NCBI GenBank assembly: GCA_023512835.1
Contig: CM042092.1
Coordinates: forward strand, 3,869,293 to 3,933,292
Length of the DNA stretch: 64,000 nucleotides
Direction of reading: 5' to 3'
Origin: Taxillus chinensis
Taxonomy: Eukaryota > Streptophyta > Magnoliopsida > Santalales > Loranthaceae
A program made the position numbers and the translations under genes. The notes beneath the pieces were generated by a model, which saw nothing but the letters and a program-made list of their open reading frames with translations, did not search any database and was not told the DNA's origin. Below are positions 1 through 11,767 of this stretch, in pieces; positions within the stretch are counted from its first letter, which is position 1; each line of letters starts with the position of its first letter.

Positions 1-95
1 TGTAGGCCTCTTAACCTGGTCACTTATGGAGGTAATAAATATTTTATTACATTCATTGAAGATTTCGGCATAAAAACATGGATATATGTAGGCCT
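1..95 (+). pseudogene. Ty1/copia integrase fragment (copy 1, cut by window edge)
   Basis: The first bases match 36117-36211, where the same sequence continues a Ty1/copia integrase reading frame with a recognisable GGNKYF motif followed by a degenerate IEDF (normally IDDFSR). No intact frame remains. The segment is a relic caught at the edge of the duplicated block. Confidence 0.6.
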
Positions 96-277
96 CTTGA
101 CCCTGTCATTTCGGCTTTGACTCTCCGACCCATTGAACCTTCAAGTCTTTGAGTCGCCCAACATAAACACATGTAGTATCCTTAAGACTTTGACTCTCGA
201 CCATACGAACCTTCGAGTATTCGAGTTTCTAGACTTAGCGAGATTCGTGACAACTTCAACAAATCATGTTTTCCCAA

Positions 278-700
278 CATGTCATACATGACATTTTGAC
301 TCATTCAAAATGGATTTCGAGTGGAGTATTGTACTTTAACGTGTTTATATAAATCTACTCGATCGATCGGAATATCATTCCAACTCGAATATTACCGCTC
401 GATAGTCGGATGTCGAGTTATTTGTTGAGTTGTTTCTGGAGTCATATTTCGAGTCCTATTTGATATAACTTTTTAGGCGAAATTCAAAATTTCAAGTGTC
501 ATACTTGACATTTTGAATCGTTCAAAATGGTTTTCAAGTGGAGTTTTGTATTTTGACGTGTTTCTATCAATCTACTCAAATATTACCGCTCGATAGCCAA
601 TTGTTGAGTTATTTGTTGGGTTGTTCTTGGATCATGTTGAGTCCTACTTGGAATGACTTTTGATACTAAATTCAGCATTTCGAGTGTGATACTTGTAATT
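278..700 (+). repeat. Two tandem units of about 210 bp (copy 1)
   Basis: Two successive diverged units share TGACATTTTGA, TTCAAAATGG, CAAGTGGAGT or CGAGTGGAGT, ATTACCGCTCGATAG and GAGTTATTTGTTG in the same order. The first starts near 278 and the second near 498. The flanking 100-280 holds no gene that I can see. The same pair is present in copy 2 from about 36400. Confidence 0.7.
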
Positions 701-1126
701 TCAATTTCAAATACTTCAGCTAACACTCCAACTGTTACATTCCCATTTTGAGTATGTGATGAATATCTACCGACTGACATGTTGCGTATTGGCACATTTC
801 GAGGCGTAGGAATCTATCAATCTAAACGGCAAATACAATTTGAATTTGGTGTGCGAAATGTGAATTAAAATAGAATTATGTTTTGAGTTTATATTTGAAA
901 ACAACTTACCAAACACATTTTGGTCAAACGATAATTAAAGTAGAATTAAAATCGAATTTGAATCTAAACTCAAGTTTAAAACTCAATAAATTTTTGAAAA
1001 CACATAGACCTATATATTATCCTGATCTAAAATCTTGATTGCCACCCGCAATATAAGAAAGTCCTGAAATCACACCTATATTCAATGCAATAAATAGGAA
1101 CCTTTGATTTAATCTTGGTGATGTTA

Positions 1127-1805
1127 GAGCATTCATAGTAGGCTTGTCATTGTTTGGTTAAATTTTATTTAAAAATTAATTTTTATAAAATTTAACTAGT
1201 TAATTTTTATTATATAAAATAATAGACTCAACAAGTTTTTGTTATTTTAAATAAAAAAAATATTTTTTTTACAAAGACAAAAACTCGAAGATGAAGACGA
1301 AATTTACGAAGATGATGACCTCAAAGAGAAAGAGCTAAATGGCAGTAATGGCAAAACGGCACCATATGACATTTGCGGCCTTCTCCATCGCCGAGGAAAA
1401 GGGGGGATGGTGACCTCTGGGTCCGATTGGGTCTAAGAGTGGAGCTGGGTCTTCCTCTTGGTATGCGCTACGAGGCTCTTCGTGGACCCTCTCTTCTTCT
1501 ACTTGCTCTCCATCAGTTAGGTGTGCATGTGCCTCTTCATTGATAGGAAATAAAATTGCACAAAAATCTTCCTCTAGTTACCTGATATGTGTTGCGGAGG
1601 TCACGACAGAGAGGGGCTGCAGCGTAATACAAAATAAATAAATAATATAAAACATTTGATGAGGCATTGAAACCGGCTATATTTGGCTAGCTAGGAAAAT
1701 AGGTTCAAGTTAAATTTCTTATAACAATAAAGAGACTGATGTGGGTATTTATAGCTTTAACTATTTTTTTGGTTAAATTTTAACTTTTAATCGGCCTGAA
1801 TGCTC
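1127..1805. mobile_element. MITE, PIF/Harbinger (Tourist)-like, copy 1
   Basis: Terminal inverted repeats begin GAGCATTCA at both ends and are flanked by TTA on both sides (1124-1126 and 1806-1808), the 3-bp target duplication known for PIF/Harbinger elements. The arms are AT-rich and the core (about 1366-1640) is markedly GC-richer. There is no transposase frame, so it is non-autonomous. The diverged paralogous segment at 31301-31895 lacks the element at this point, which supports a true insertion. Confidence 0.85.
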
Positions 1806-1808
1806 TTA

Positions 1809-2845
1809 GTCTGTGCATATCATAATAGTTTGACCCAGAATATTTACAACTAATTAAGAGGCTGCTGAAATAGCCAGACACCTGATGACATTAGCTTCCC
1901 GGAGGTGATGCTTACAGGTACGTACGGATTTACTTTGCCAGGTGTAACCGTGCTTTAAGTTGCCACTTGGTAGTGTTTCTTCTGAGGTAGTTGGTCAGAG
2001 GAAAACGTGGAAACCCACTACTATTGTTGGGACTTACTGCCTCATACGTAGATTCGTTAGGGTCAGACGTGGCAGCTGTTTGAGATATGCAGATATATAG
2101 ATGTGATGGTCACTAAGAGACAAGTGGAATTTTGGTATTGGTTGCATGAAAAACAAACTAATGCCTCCCATGTACTCAAATTATTTTGTTTTCTCATGCA
2201 CATGGTGTGGTCCAACACGTCAGACCACAAATTGATTTGTACTTCTAATTTAGTTTCTGTTAGCAACACCCGTCGAATAGGTATACTAACGCCGCGATAT
2301 AATCAAACAATAGTAAGGGTACTATAGCACGAAAAGCATTTTATCATTAAAAAAATATTGAAACTTTGAACATGTTCTATCTATTAAGTTACTGAGAGCC
2401 CGAGTGTCTTTCGTAGTAATATCTGATGATTGCGATCTTTTTGTGCGCATATGACACGACTGTGATTTGATGCTTCAGGAATTTGATCGTACCCGAGAAA
2501 TGGTTTCATCCGTACCAGATTAATTACCATTTGAGTACACGTTGAAACGGATTATCTTTCAACATATAAGGGTACTATACCAAATTAATCTTTCAAATTG
2601 TCACATCTTTATGACCCTAGTTCCGAATTGCTTTATTGATGGAAAATAAACCAAATAAGCATCATGGAACTTAAGCACCATAATCTTAATATATATATAT
2701 ATATATTAGTACTTTTTCTAATTGATGAGGGATATTCACACCTCTTAAAATTTAAACACACTCACATTTAAATTTTTGCCAAAAGAGTACAGATGAAATT
2801 ACTTTTTTACCACTTCTGATTAAAACACCCGCCATCATTTTCTCC
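1809..2845. other. Intergenic, shared with an older diverged copy
   Basis: No convincing gene. The part 1809-2344 is homologous to 31400-31895, showing that this NCED-upstream sequence was duplicated before the recent event. The short open frames on both strands here are conserved only between the two near-identical blocks and show no protein-family motif. A short AT microsatellite lies at about 2691-2706. Confidence 0.6.
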
Positions 2846-3655
2846 TCTCCTCCCACCCATGGCTGCCGTTCAATCTTTTCTTCTCTCTTCCAATATCTTC
2901 TTCTCACAGCAATTTCTCTCTTCAATCCTAATTACAAATCAAGGGATAGCTTTATAAAACTAGCAGCAACAAGGTCTTCTTCTTCATTCTGTTGTTCCTC
3001 CATCGACTTCTTCGTGTGTCAAAGCTCTTCTATCAATTTCACAATGATCTCTCCCACCAAGTTTGATTGTATTTGTAATCCTTCTCTTAATTTTCTAGAT
3101 GGATCATTTTGTATTATTCAAGCATATGGGCCACGACCCCTCTCACATCTCCAAGCCCCCTTCGACCACCATATCCCTGAAATGCTCGATTACGAGGTCA
3201 AGTCCCTTGACGAATGCAACTTCGTCACCCATGGCATCAAATCCATCCGTAACCTTCAGAAGCTGGCGAAGATTGTCATTGCTGCCCTTAGCTCCCGCCC
3301 CGTCAGTGACGGCCAAGTCCGCTGAACCAAGAAGGAGCTCGAAGTTCCCGCCGCCAGGGTCGCCCTCGACGAGAAGGAAAGCTTCGCCACCAGAAATTCT
3401 ATAAAGCGATCGTGCATGCATGTTCCCTCGACTCCTACGAAGGTGTGGTGAAGAAAGTCACGTCTCCGTCGAATCTGCCGCCCCCGCCACGAGCTGGGAA
3501 GGGAGCCTCCAGTCCTCTTCTTAGACGGTATCTAAGAGCTAGTCAACGGCGAAGCAGATCAACGCAATGGCAGTGAACCCAGTGGTGAGCACGGTGCTGG
3601 TGTTCATGTGGGCCCTCGTGTTCGTACAAAAGCTTTCAGGCAAGGAAAGGGTCTA
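2846..3655 (+). pseudogene. Unrecognised degenerate gene fragment (copy 1)
   Basis: A GC-richer island in AT-rich DNA. An ATG at 3099 begins a frame that, with frame changes, reads like a real protein: a stretch containing ECNFVTHGIKSI and LQKLAKIVIAALSS ends at an in-frame stop near 3325, after which another frame reads VALDEKESFATRN. A short terminal frame from 3567 begins MAVNPVVSTVLVF and contains a roughly 20-residue hydrophobic segment that could be a membrane anchor. I do not recognise the family. Stops and frame changes indicate a relic, possibly a processed one since no clear introns are seen. Confidence 0.45.
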
Positions 3656-3661
3656 ACTTTA

Positions 3662-5384
3662 CGCCATTTATGGAATTACAATTCTCGTGAGAATGATCCA
3701 TTTCGTGTGGTGATTGAAGCTTTTTGTAGTAATTTTATGTTTTACTTTCATTATGAGTATTTATTTCATATACTTGTCAAATTATAATATATTAATTTTA
3801 ATATGTATTTTTCGTGTCAATATTTATAAGTATTTGAGTGTTTTTTAATAAAATAATAGTATGTCAAAAACTTTCCAATGTTAACACTTTTTTTAAAATT
3901 TTGCCTCCCGTGGACTTAAGTTTCTTGATTTTTTCCATAAGGGTGTGCACAAAATTTTTTTGGCTTATTTTAAGGTCTAAATGATATTTTTAGAGCCTCA
4001 TATAAAGAAATTTTTTTTATCTATAAATACAAGTGTTTACAACTGTTATTTAATAAGTTTTGACAACAAGGAACTCACAAGCCTTCTCAGAATGGAACGA
4101 CTCCGGAGATAGGTTTTACAGGTCTTTCTAGTATAGAATATGTGAAAAAACACATTCTAATTAAGGAGTACGGGAGGAGAAGAGACGTTCCTAAAGATGG
4201 AGATAGTCGCTACTACTTTGTATATTTTTTTTTTTTTTTTTAGTTTATTTTATTCTCTATGGAGTAGTGTTTGTAATTGATTGAACCATCTACTTTTTCT
4301 TAGTTATTTTGAATCTATATTTTCACTTTAATTATTTATGCATGAGCTATTATTTGTGGTTTTTACTCTATTATATTTTAAGTAGTTTGCTATTCTCGTA
4401 TGATTATGGTTGATTGTGGGTTAATTAAGCATGATGTTTTAATCTATATTTGAGAGGTAAAGTTTGCAATCATAGAGAATGGATCAATCCTTTTAAATAC
4501 TTATTATAATTATTCTTAGGGTTAGAACAAGTTTATAATTTACTTGTAATTATGGTGTCTTGATGCAATTAGATTATGCAGTCATGAATGTCATGCTTTT
4601 TTATGAGATAATAATAAATAAATAATTGAAATGAAATGATTGAATCGATCACATCGTAGTTAATTTTGTACTAAATAGTTAATTAAGTTTATTTTTATTT
4701 TGTAAACAAATTCTTCATATCTCTAACTCATTCTAACTTAACTTTTCTTTAGTTTTCTTAAAGAGAAATACTAAATATAGTCGGCATTGCGTAGTCTTGG
4801 CATTATCATGGTAAGAAATCATGTTGTGATTGGTAGAAAATTAATGACGCATTTTTTTCTACCATTCACAGCACAACAAGTTAACATAATAATTCAAAGA
4901 CTACGTGATTATACAATAGATATAAACATATTCATGATGTACACTAGACAAGAGGAACATGATTAAGCCAGAGGCCGTGTTAATAAATGAGAAAAAAAGA
5001 CTTTTTAATTGCATAAGAGAATTTATTGGATAGATATAAACACATTAATACGATTATAAGGGACGGGGCAATAAAATGAGTTATTAGTGAATGTAGAAAC
5101 AATTGATGTTAATGCATTCTTAAACTGAAAATGGTGTAACTCCTCATCTTGAACTTTTTAAGAATTAAAAATTTGACTTACCATTGTATCATATTAACCT
5201 TCAAAGTGGTGACTAAAGAATCAACATCTTGATATGCATTATGGCTATTTTATCTTTGGCAAGACTAATTTGTGCTCTCAATTTCGTATTGATTGTTTTT
5301 AACCTTACAATTTGTTTTTAAATATAAAGGGGCAGGATTGAATAACTAAACTCCCATAGAAGATCTTTCTCCATATATATATAT
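3662..5384. other. AT-rich intergenic (copy 1)
   Basis: No gene, RNA or clear element seen. It holds a T homopolymer near 4226-4241 and many short A/T runs. The equivalent in copy 2 is about 39771-41488. Confidence 0.6.
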
Positions 5385-5559
5385 TGTTGGGAAATTGTGT
5401 CCCATATCTGAAGAAAAAGGAGAAGTTAAGAAGCTTATATGGTAAAACAGACCTAAAATATCACAATGCATTTTAAAGCCGGACGGGCCGATGTGGTGAG
5501 CCCAAAGCAGACAATATTGTAACATGCGAGTAGGCCTACGCCTTGGTCCGATCCTAACA
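5385..5559 (-). mobile_element. Solo TRIM LTR (copy 1)
   Basis: A 175-bp LTR that starts TGTTGGGAAA and ends GATCCTAACA, flanked by TATAT on both sides (5380-5384 and 5560-5564). Its minus strand matches the LTRs of the complete TRIM at 20256-20854, sharing CCAAGGC, ACATCGGCCC, GGCTTTAAAA and the TGTTAGGAT end. A lone LTR with a target duplication is the usual trace of LTR-LTR recombination. Confidence 0.8.
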
Positions 5560-6477
5560 TATATAAAAGAACGTATGCTATAATAACATGTAACTTGTTG
5601 ATCTAAGCTTGTTTGACTTATAATCAATAATGAGATCACAATTTCATTTAATTGTTAATCTATCACCGGTCAAATGCTATAATTTTGAACAAGGGGTGAA
5701 AAAAACAATTGCATTCCTAAACTTATATAAAAAGGGCTAATTGCAACATGAACGAGAGAAAAAAAAAACTTACATGAAAAGGCAAAAATGCAAGATGAAC
5801 AAGGGTTAAAAATATATATAGATAAGGATAAGGTAATTAGTATTTCTAAAATATTTTCAATTTAAATTTATAAATGTGATTATTGAAATAATACTAAAAT
5901 GAGTTACTAATGAATGATGAAACAAATAAAGTCAAGTCATTCTCCACATGAAAAAGGAAGATTGGTCAAATTGTCTCAATAATGAAATCTTAGAATTTAA
6001 GTTTTGACCCGTATTGAGTATCATATTCGGACTGAGTTTACATTGAAGCTAAAAGTTCAAAATATTTGGAGCCAAGGAATTCCTAAAATGGCATTACCTA
6101 TCTATGATCAACTTTAGGCGTTATTAATGTTCAGTAGAGAATATCTGAACATGCAATTGATGTGAACTTATTTGAACATTAAAGCTAAACTCGGCTATTA
6201 ATGATGGGCTAAAACATTTGCAACCAAGAAACTCACCAAATGGCACCAATATTTTAATAAAGAATTCTAAATTTCAACCTTAGTTGACTATTGCATATGC
6301 AATGGATGTCATGTGATGTAAACTTTTGGAGGTAACCCTTGGAGGCAAGACAATTTCCAAGTGGCAAGCCCAGACCGTCTACACTCAACCTTTAGGAGTT
6401 CAATTTTCACCCCACATCATTTGACACTTGGGCATCCCACCACGCCACTGGCGTCATACAGGTGGACAGCTCCCCGC
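5560..6477 (+). promoter_or_regulatory. Upstream region of NCED copy 1
   Basis: AT-rich sequence upstream of the core promoter. A W-box core, TTGACT, lies at 6284-6289, directly followed by the perfect palindrome TTGCATATGCAA (6291-6302). W-boxes are binding sites for WRKY factors; binding here is inferred only. I found no ACGTG-type ABRE close to the gene. Copy 2 is nearly identical, but its W-box core is changed. Confidence 0.45.
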
Positions 6478-6485
6478 TATATAAA
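6478..6485 (+). promoter_or_regulatory. TATA box of NCED copy 1
   Basis: TATATAAA sits 146 bp upstream of the chosen start codon in a GC-richer setting (CCCCGC before it, CCCCAC after). Transcription would then begin near 6508-6515 and give a leader of about 110 nt with no upstream ATG before AACAATGG. The box lies downstream of the earlier in-frame ATG at 6462, which rules that ATG out as the start. Confidence 0.8.
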
Positions 6486-6623
6486 CCCCACTCCCTTCAC
6501 GTCTCTTCAACTCATACCTGTGTCACCCAATCCATCTCTCGCCTCCCTCCTCAATCCCGACTTCGTTATAACAGCAAATACAAAACCCAAAAACAACACC
6601 AGGCGTGTGCGGACAAGACAACA

Positions 6624-8483
6624 ATGGCGTATGCTGCTGCCATCGCTGGTACTAGTACTGTACTGACCCCTTCACCATCAAATTCTTCCCTGTCCAACGT
6701 GGGATTGAGTAAGAAATTTGTGGCTTTTAAACGAAACCCCGCTACCATAAGATGCACCGTTCAAACCCCGTCAACCCTCCATTTACCTAGACATATCATC
6801 CCCAAAAGAACAACCACGACCACCACAACAACAACAACCACAAATTGTCCCTCAGAACAGAGCACCCCTGTTTCTCTACCCTGTCCATCAATACCATCAC
6901 CTTCTCATTCTCATTCTAACAAATTGGTTCCCCGGTGGAACCTCTTCCAGAGAGTGGCAGCCATGGCATTGGACGTGGCAGAGGCAGCTCTAAACTCCAA
7001 AGAGAGGCAGCGTTCCCTACCCAAAACGGCCGACCCCAGCATCCAAATCTCCGGCAACTTCGCACCGGTGCCTGAACATCCGGTCACCCAGGACCTTCCC
7101 GTGACCGGTCGGATCCCGGATTGCATTGAAGGAGTGTACGTCCGAAATGGCGGGAACCCTTTGTTCGAGCCGGTGGCTGGGCACCACTTGTTCGACGGCG
7201 ACGGGATGGTCCACGCCGTCAGGTTCAAGGGCGGCGAGGCCAGCTACGCGTGCCGGTTTACCGAGACCCAGAGGCTCGTCCAGGAGCGGGCCCTTGGTCG
7301 CCCTGTCTTCCCCAAGGCGATCGGCGAGCTCCACGGTCACACCGGCGTGGCGCGCCTGCTTCTCTTCTACGCGCGCGGTCTCTGCGGCCTGGTCGACCAC
7401 AGCCACGGCACGGGGGTCGCCAACGCCGGACTGGTCTACCACCACGGCCGGCTCCTCGCCATGTCGGAGGACGACCTGCCGTACCACGTCAGTATCACAC
7501 CCTCCGGCGACCTTCGGACCGCCGGCAGGTACGACTTCGGCGGCCAGCATGATTCCACCATGATCGCCCACCCCAAGGTGGATCCCGTCTCCGGCGACCT
7601 ATTCGCTCTCAGCTACGACGTCGTGCGGAAGCCCTACCTGAAGTACTTCCGGGTCACGCCGGAGGGGAAAAAGTCGCCGGAGGTGGATATCCCCTTAGAC
7701 CAGCCGACCATGATGCACGACTTCGCAATCACGGAGAACTACGTGGTCATACCTGACCAGCAGGTGGTGTTCAAGCTCCAGGAGATGGTCGGCGGCGGGT
7801 CTCCGGTGGTGTACGACGACACCAAGATATCCCGGTTCGGGGTGTTGGACAAGAATGCGAGCGACTCGTCGGGGATGAGATGGATCGACGTGCCGGACTG
7901 CTTCTGTTTCCACCTCTGGAACGCGTGGGAGGAGGCGGATTCCGGGGAGGTTGTCGTCATTGGGTCCTGTATGACTCCGCCGGACTCGGTGTTCAACGAG
8001 AGCGACGAGAGCCTCAGGAGCGTGCTCTCTGAAATCAGGCTCAACCTCTGCACCGGGAAATCCACGCGCCGCGCGTTGATCCCGGAGACCGACCATGTCA
8101 ACCTGGAGGCTGGGATGGTGAACCTGTGCCGCCTGGGGAGGAAGACCCGGTTTGCCTACCTGGCCATCGCCGAGCCGTGGCCCAGGGTGTCCGGCTTCGC
8201 CAAGGTCGACCTCTGCACCGGGGCGGTCCAGAAATTCATGTACTGCCACCAGAGGTACGGTGGCGAGCCCTACTTCGTGCCCAGCCGAGTCGCCGGTGCG
8301 GCGGAGGACGAGGGCTACATCTTGACGTTCGTTCACGATGAGGACGCGTGGCGGTCGGAGCTGCAGATCGTGAACGCCCACGACTTGAGAGTGGAGGCGA
8401 CGGTGGAGTTGCCGTCGCGAGTACCGTACGGATTTCACGGCACGTTCGTGGGTTCCGACGATTTGGAGAGACAGAAGGCGTAG
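6624..8483 (+). CDS. NCED: 9-cis-epoxycarotenoid dioxygenase, plastid (NCED), copy 1
   Basis: Intronless, 619 residues, close to the usual NCED length of about 600. Enzymes of this family cleave 9-cis-violaxanthin or 9'-cis-neoxanthin to xanthoxin in the plastid, the rate-limiting step of ABA synthesis. The N-terminus (MAYAAAIAG, rich in Ser, Thr, Ala and basic residues, with a run of Thr) looks like a transit peptide. It is followed by the conserved amphipathic helix [18 protein letters not shown], linked in this family to thylakoid membrane contact. The four iron-ligand histidines are present: H316 (STMIAHPK), H365 (MMHDFAIT), H430 (FHLWNAWEE) and H605 (VPYGFHGTF). The start at 6624 is chosen over the in-frame ATG at 6462 because the TATA box lies between them and AACAATGG is a good initiation context. 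The coding region is GC-rich in an AT-rich setting. It looks fully functional; orthology to a particular NCED paralogue cannot be settled here. Confidence 0.97.
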   Translation: MAYAAAIAGTSTVLTPSPSNSSLSNVGLSKKFVAFKRNPATIRCTVQTPSTLHLPRHIIPKRTTTTTTTTTTTNCPSEQSTPVSLPCPSIPSPSHSHSNKLVPRWNLFQRVAAMALDVAEAALNSKERQRSLPKTADPSIQISGNFAPVPEHPVTQDLPVTGRIPDCIEGVYVRNGGNPLFEPVAGHHLFDGDGMVHAVRFKGGEASYACRFTETQRLVQERALGRPVFPKAIGELHGHTGVARLLLFYARGLCGLVDHSHGTGVANAGLVYHHGRLLAMSEDDLPYHVSITPSGDLRTAGRYDFGGQHDSTMIAHPKVDPVSGDLFALSYDVVRKPYLKYFRVTPEGKKSPEVDIPLDQPTMMHDFAITENYVVIPDQQVVFKLQEMVGGGSPVVYDDTKISRFGVLDKNASDSSGMRWIDVPDCFCFHLWNAWEEADSGEVVVIGSCMTPPDSVFNESDESLRSVLSEIRLNLCTGKSTRRALIPETDHVNLEAGMVNLCRLGRKTRFAYLAIAEPWPRVSGFAKVDLCTGAVQKFMYCHQRYGGEPYFVPSRVAGAAEDEGYILTFVHDEDAWRSELQIVNAHDLRVEATVELPSRVPYGFHGTFVGSDDLERQKA

Positions 8484-10505
8484 GATTGCCTTTGAGTTAT
8501 AAATTGTCGGGAGAAGGAGTGGCCGGCGGCGAACTATGTCCCCGGTGTCTCCTTTTCCATATAGCGCTTCATTTAATTTAATTTAATTCAATTCAATTTA
8601 ATTTAATTTGCAGAGATTGTCTTATCCCTTTGATTAATTAATTGATGATGAGTTCTCTTTTATTTTTTTTGATTCTTTTCGATTTTATGTCTGAGTATTT
8701 TGATCTAAGCTCAGTTTCTGACCGGAAAGCTCAGAGCGGTTTTTCCTTCTTTGTCGCTTTCTGTGACTGAGAGTAAAAATTAATGTCTGTAACATTACTT
8801 CTTTTTCCTTTTTAAACTTTTGTGGGCATGTTCTCAGGCTTCTTATCTCAAATAATATTCAACTCAATTTAAAAAAAAAAACTCTACTGTCGTGATCATA
8901 CACTTTTTTGAGACTATGACACTTCTAATTCCCTCTATCTACAAATAATTTTTAGGGAAACTATTTTGTTTGGTATCTATTGGGTAATTATTTTTGAGAA
9001 TAATTGGTTAAAGATGAATTAAAAATTATTCATTTTTATAATTTTATTTTTAAAATAAGTAAATTTTGCAATTATTTTTAAAATATATTTTTAACTATTT
9101 CACATCTAAATTTAATTTTGATAAGATACGTTAATAGTATTTTTTTTTATTTTTTATTTTTTTATTACTTGGATGTATAATATTATATTTTTATGAAATC
9201 TAATTTTAAAAATATAATCTTTTAAAAATATTTTTTTCTTATTAAAAAATATTTCTAAATTTAAACTAAACAAAAACTTCAAAAAATAAAAACTAAAATA
9301 TATAAATGTAACCAACAAACCCATACAATTTATTTTTAAGCAATACAATTTTAAAATTATTTTTGAAAACAACCTCCCAAAATAAAAATTACATTACAAC
9401 CTCTTTATAGTTTAATCAAAATAATATTATACCAATGAAAATACAAAAAATTTGCGGACAATTTCACATTAAAAAAACGTAAATTAAGTAGTGATAGTGA
9501 TGCAGGGCTGATACTTTTTCCAATAATAGTTTTTTTAAAGGTCGTACAAGTAAAATCATTATTTGAATACCGGATGTTACTAAATAATAAAAAAACCAAA
9601 TTCGGTGTATTTTACTTCTCTAGCCCATTTTGTCGGTTTCTCACCCACAACATAGAGTTTCCATATGACACGTGATAAAATGGTGGTTCGAGTGTCAAAC
9701 ATTTTTGAGAGACAAGCCTCTGAAAGATCTTGTGTATCGCCCAAAGTATTCTATATGATGTAGTAACTTTTTTTTTGTATTTTATACGGTATAATAACTT
9801 TTTTTTAGTTAGAATATTTTGAATGGATTAGGTAAAGATATAATTAAAATTATATTTGATTAAAATTTTCTATATTATATTAATTAAAGGTATATCTAAA
9901 ATAATAAAAAAAAAGTAAAATTTTATTTTTACTTTTGCTTTAGTTTTAATCAAAGATATCATGTCATCAATTAATTTTAATTTTATGCTTATTCCGACTG
10001 TGTCTCCTCCACGCCTCCTCCCTATGCGTCGCTCCCCTTCCCCCCATTACCCACCTTCATAGCCCCATAGCTCCCCCCCCCAACCACAATCCCATCGCAC
10101 ACCGCTATGCGTTGACCCTCTACATCGTTCAGCATTATCCCTCCTTCCGGCACCGCAATGACGATCCCATGGCCTCTGGCCTCCTCCCTCGTTCAGCATT
10201 ATCCCTCTCCCTAGCAGCAAATCCATGGCCTACTCCCGCCTCAACAAAAATCACTAACCACACTATTAGGGATTTGGAATTTGTGGAATATATATGGTGA
10301 GGGTAAATTGGAAAAAATGATACTTATGTAAAGAAAAAGATGATGTATCATTAGTTAAAGCCTCACTGTAAGAAGTTAAATATAACTTTAGCTAGTCAAT
10401 TTAACTTATTAGCATTGGATATGCTTTTCACAATAATGCTTACTTCACTCTTTTGGCTTCTTTTGGTAATTTTTTATATTTACAATAATGTCTTCTTCAC
10501 TTTTT
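8484..10505. other. 3' flank of NCED copy 1
   Basis: A TTTAA/TTCAA-type pentamer repeat lies at about 8573-8609 in the presumed 3' UTR. The rest is AT-rich until a C-rich patch at about 10000-10250. A G-box/ABRE-like core ACACGTGA is at 9668-9675. The stretch GTTAAATTGACTAGC on the minus strand near 10380-10430, ending by AGCATATCCAATGC, resembles a MITE end, but no left partner was found. No gene is seen. This flank is present three times in the window. Confidence 0.6.
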
Positions 10506-11767
10506 GGCAAAGTGTTTGGCGAGGAGCGGCCAAGAATAAGGAGAGTTCGTGAATATGTCGACCAATTGAATTCGATAATGATTTGTCCGAGCGTGCTCGT
10601 CCGAGGGCAAGGGACGAATTGGTTAACCCAAACCTTAGACGTGCGCCTACAATTGGAGTACATCGGTTATCAGGGAATGATTCATCGGAAGAGGAAGAGT
10701 TGTTGTATGGCGCACGACTACCGCCGATGCAGGATCAAGGTAGAGAATACCGAAGGAATCGATACGATCGTATAGATTCTATCAATTATCGGTTGAAGGT
10801 GGATATTCCATCCTTCAATGGTAATCTTGATATTGAAGGTTTCCTTGACTGGTTGGCGGAGGTTGAACGGTTCTTTAATTACATGGAGATTCCAGGAAGA
10901 CCGTAGAGTTAATTTGGTGGCTTGCAGACTAAAGGGAGGAGCTTCAACATGGTGGGAGAGATTGCAGAGTCGGTGACAATGTGAAGGGCGACGGTCAGTG
11001 AGGAGTTGGCCTCGTATGAAACAATTCTTTGCAATGAGATTTCCTACCACCAAATTATGATCGAGATATTGTTCCAACAATATCAATGATGCCGCCAAGG
11101 GACACGGTCGGTTCATGAATGTATTGCAGAATTTATGAGATTGGCCGAGAGGAACGATTTGCGGGAAAGTGAAGGACAACAAGCCGCACGATTTGTGGAT
11201 GGCCTTAAATTGCAAATTAGGGACAAGATCGGGTTCACGATCCTTAAAAGCTTGAATGAAGCGAAGAATATGGCACTTTGGGCAGAATCTATGTTATATG
11301 AACAAACGTCACGGTTTGTAAGTGGACGAAAAGGAGTTGGAACTAACAATAGTTCCAGGTGGAAGCAAGACGGTCAACGAAAGAAACGTGAATGGTTCGA
11401 GTAAGCTTGCAGAGGAAATTACCAAGTTGGGTGACAAAGCGAAGGGAAGAGGCCTATGCCAGTTCAAGGGATTCAAAAACAAACCAATCCTTATGCCAAT
11501 CCGGTTTTGGACAAATGTTTTCGTTGTGGACAGCCAAGACATCGATCTAATCAATGCCCGAATAGGAGAACTGTCAACATGATGGAACGTGACGATGAGG
11601 ACGATCCAGTTGCGAAGCGAAGATGGACGTGGCCCTAGCGAAGAGGAGATGGAAGATGATGGAGTTGAACCATCCTATGTGGTTCGAAGAATGCTTTATC
11701 ACCACCACAGGCGAGCTCACACAACGACACCAGCTATTTCGAACTAGGTGTGCAACTAAGGGTCGAG
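10506..11767 (+). pseudogene. Ty3/gypsy gag relic (copy 1)
   Basis: Frame-shifted gag. The Retrotrans_gag region is visible as [13 protein letters not shown] and [13 protein letters not shown] (about 10790-10880) and later as LRESEGQQAARFVDGLKLQI (about 11158-11217). A CCHC zinc knuckle is encoded at 11516-11557 (CFRCGQPRHRSNQC), which normally binds the genomic RNA. Several frameshifts and stops break it, for example after EIPGRP near 10906. Copy 2 keeps the same region in better condition. Confidence 0.85.

Noticed and set aside
6462..6623. N-terminal extension of NCED from an earlier in-frame ATG (54 extra residues)
   Set aside because: The TATA box at 6478-6485 lies downstream of that ATG, and the peptide from the later ATG looks like a normal transit peptide.
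7017..8438. Long open frames on the minus strand and in other frames within both NCED genes (up to 247 codons)
   Set aside because: They arise from the GC-rich codon use of NCED, carry no family motif, and are conserved only because the DNA is duplicated.
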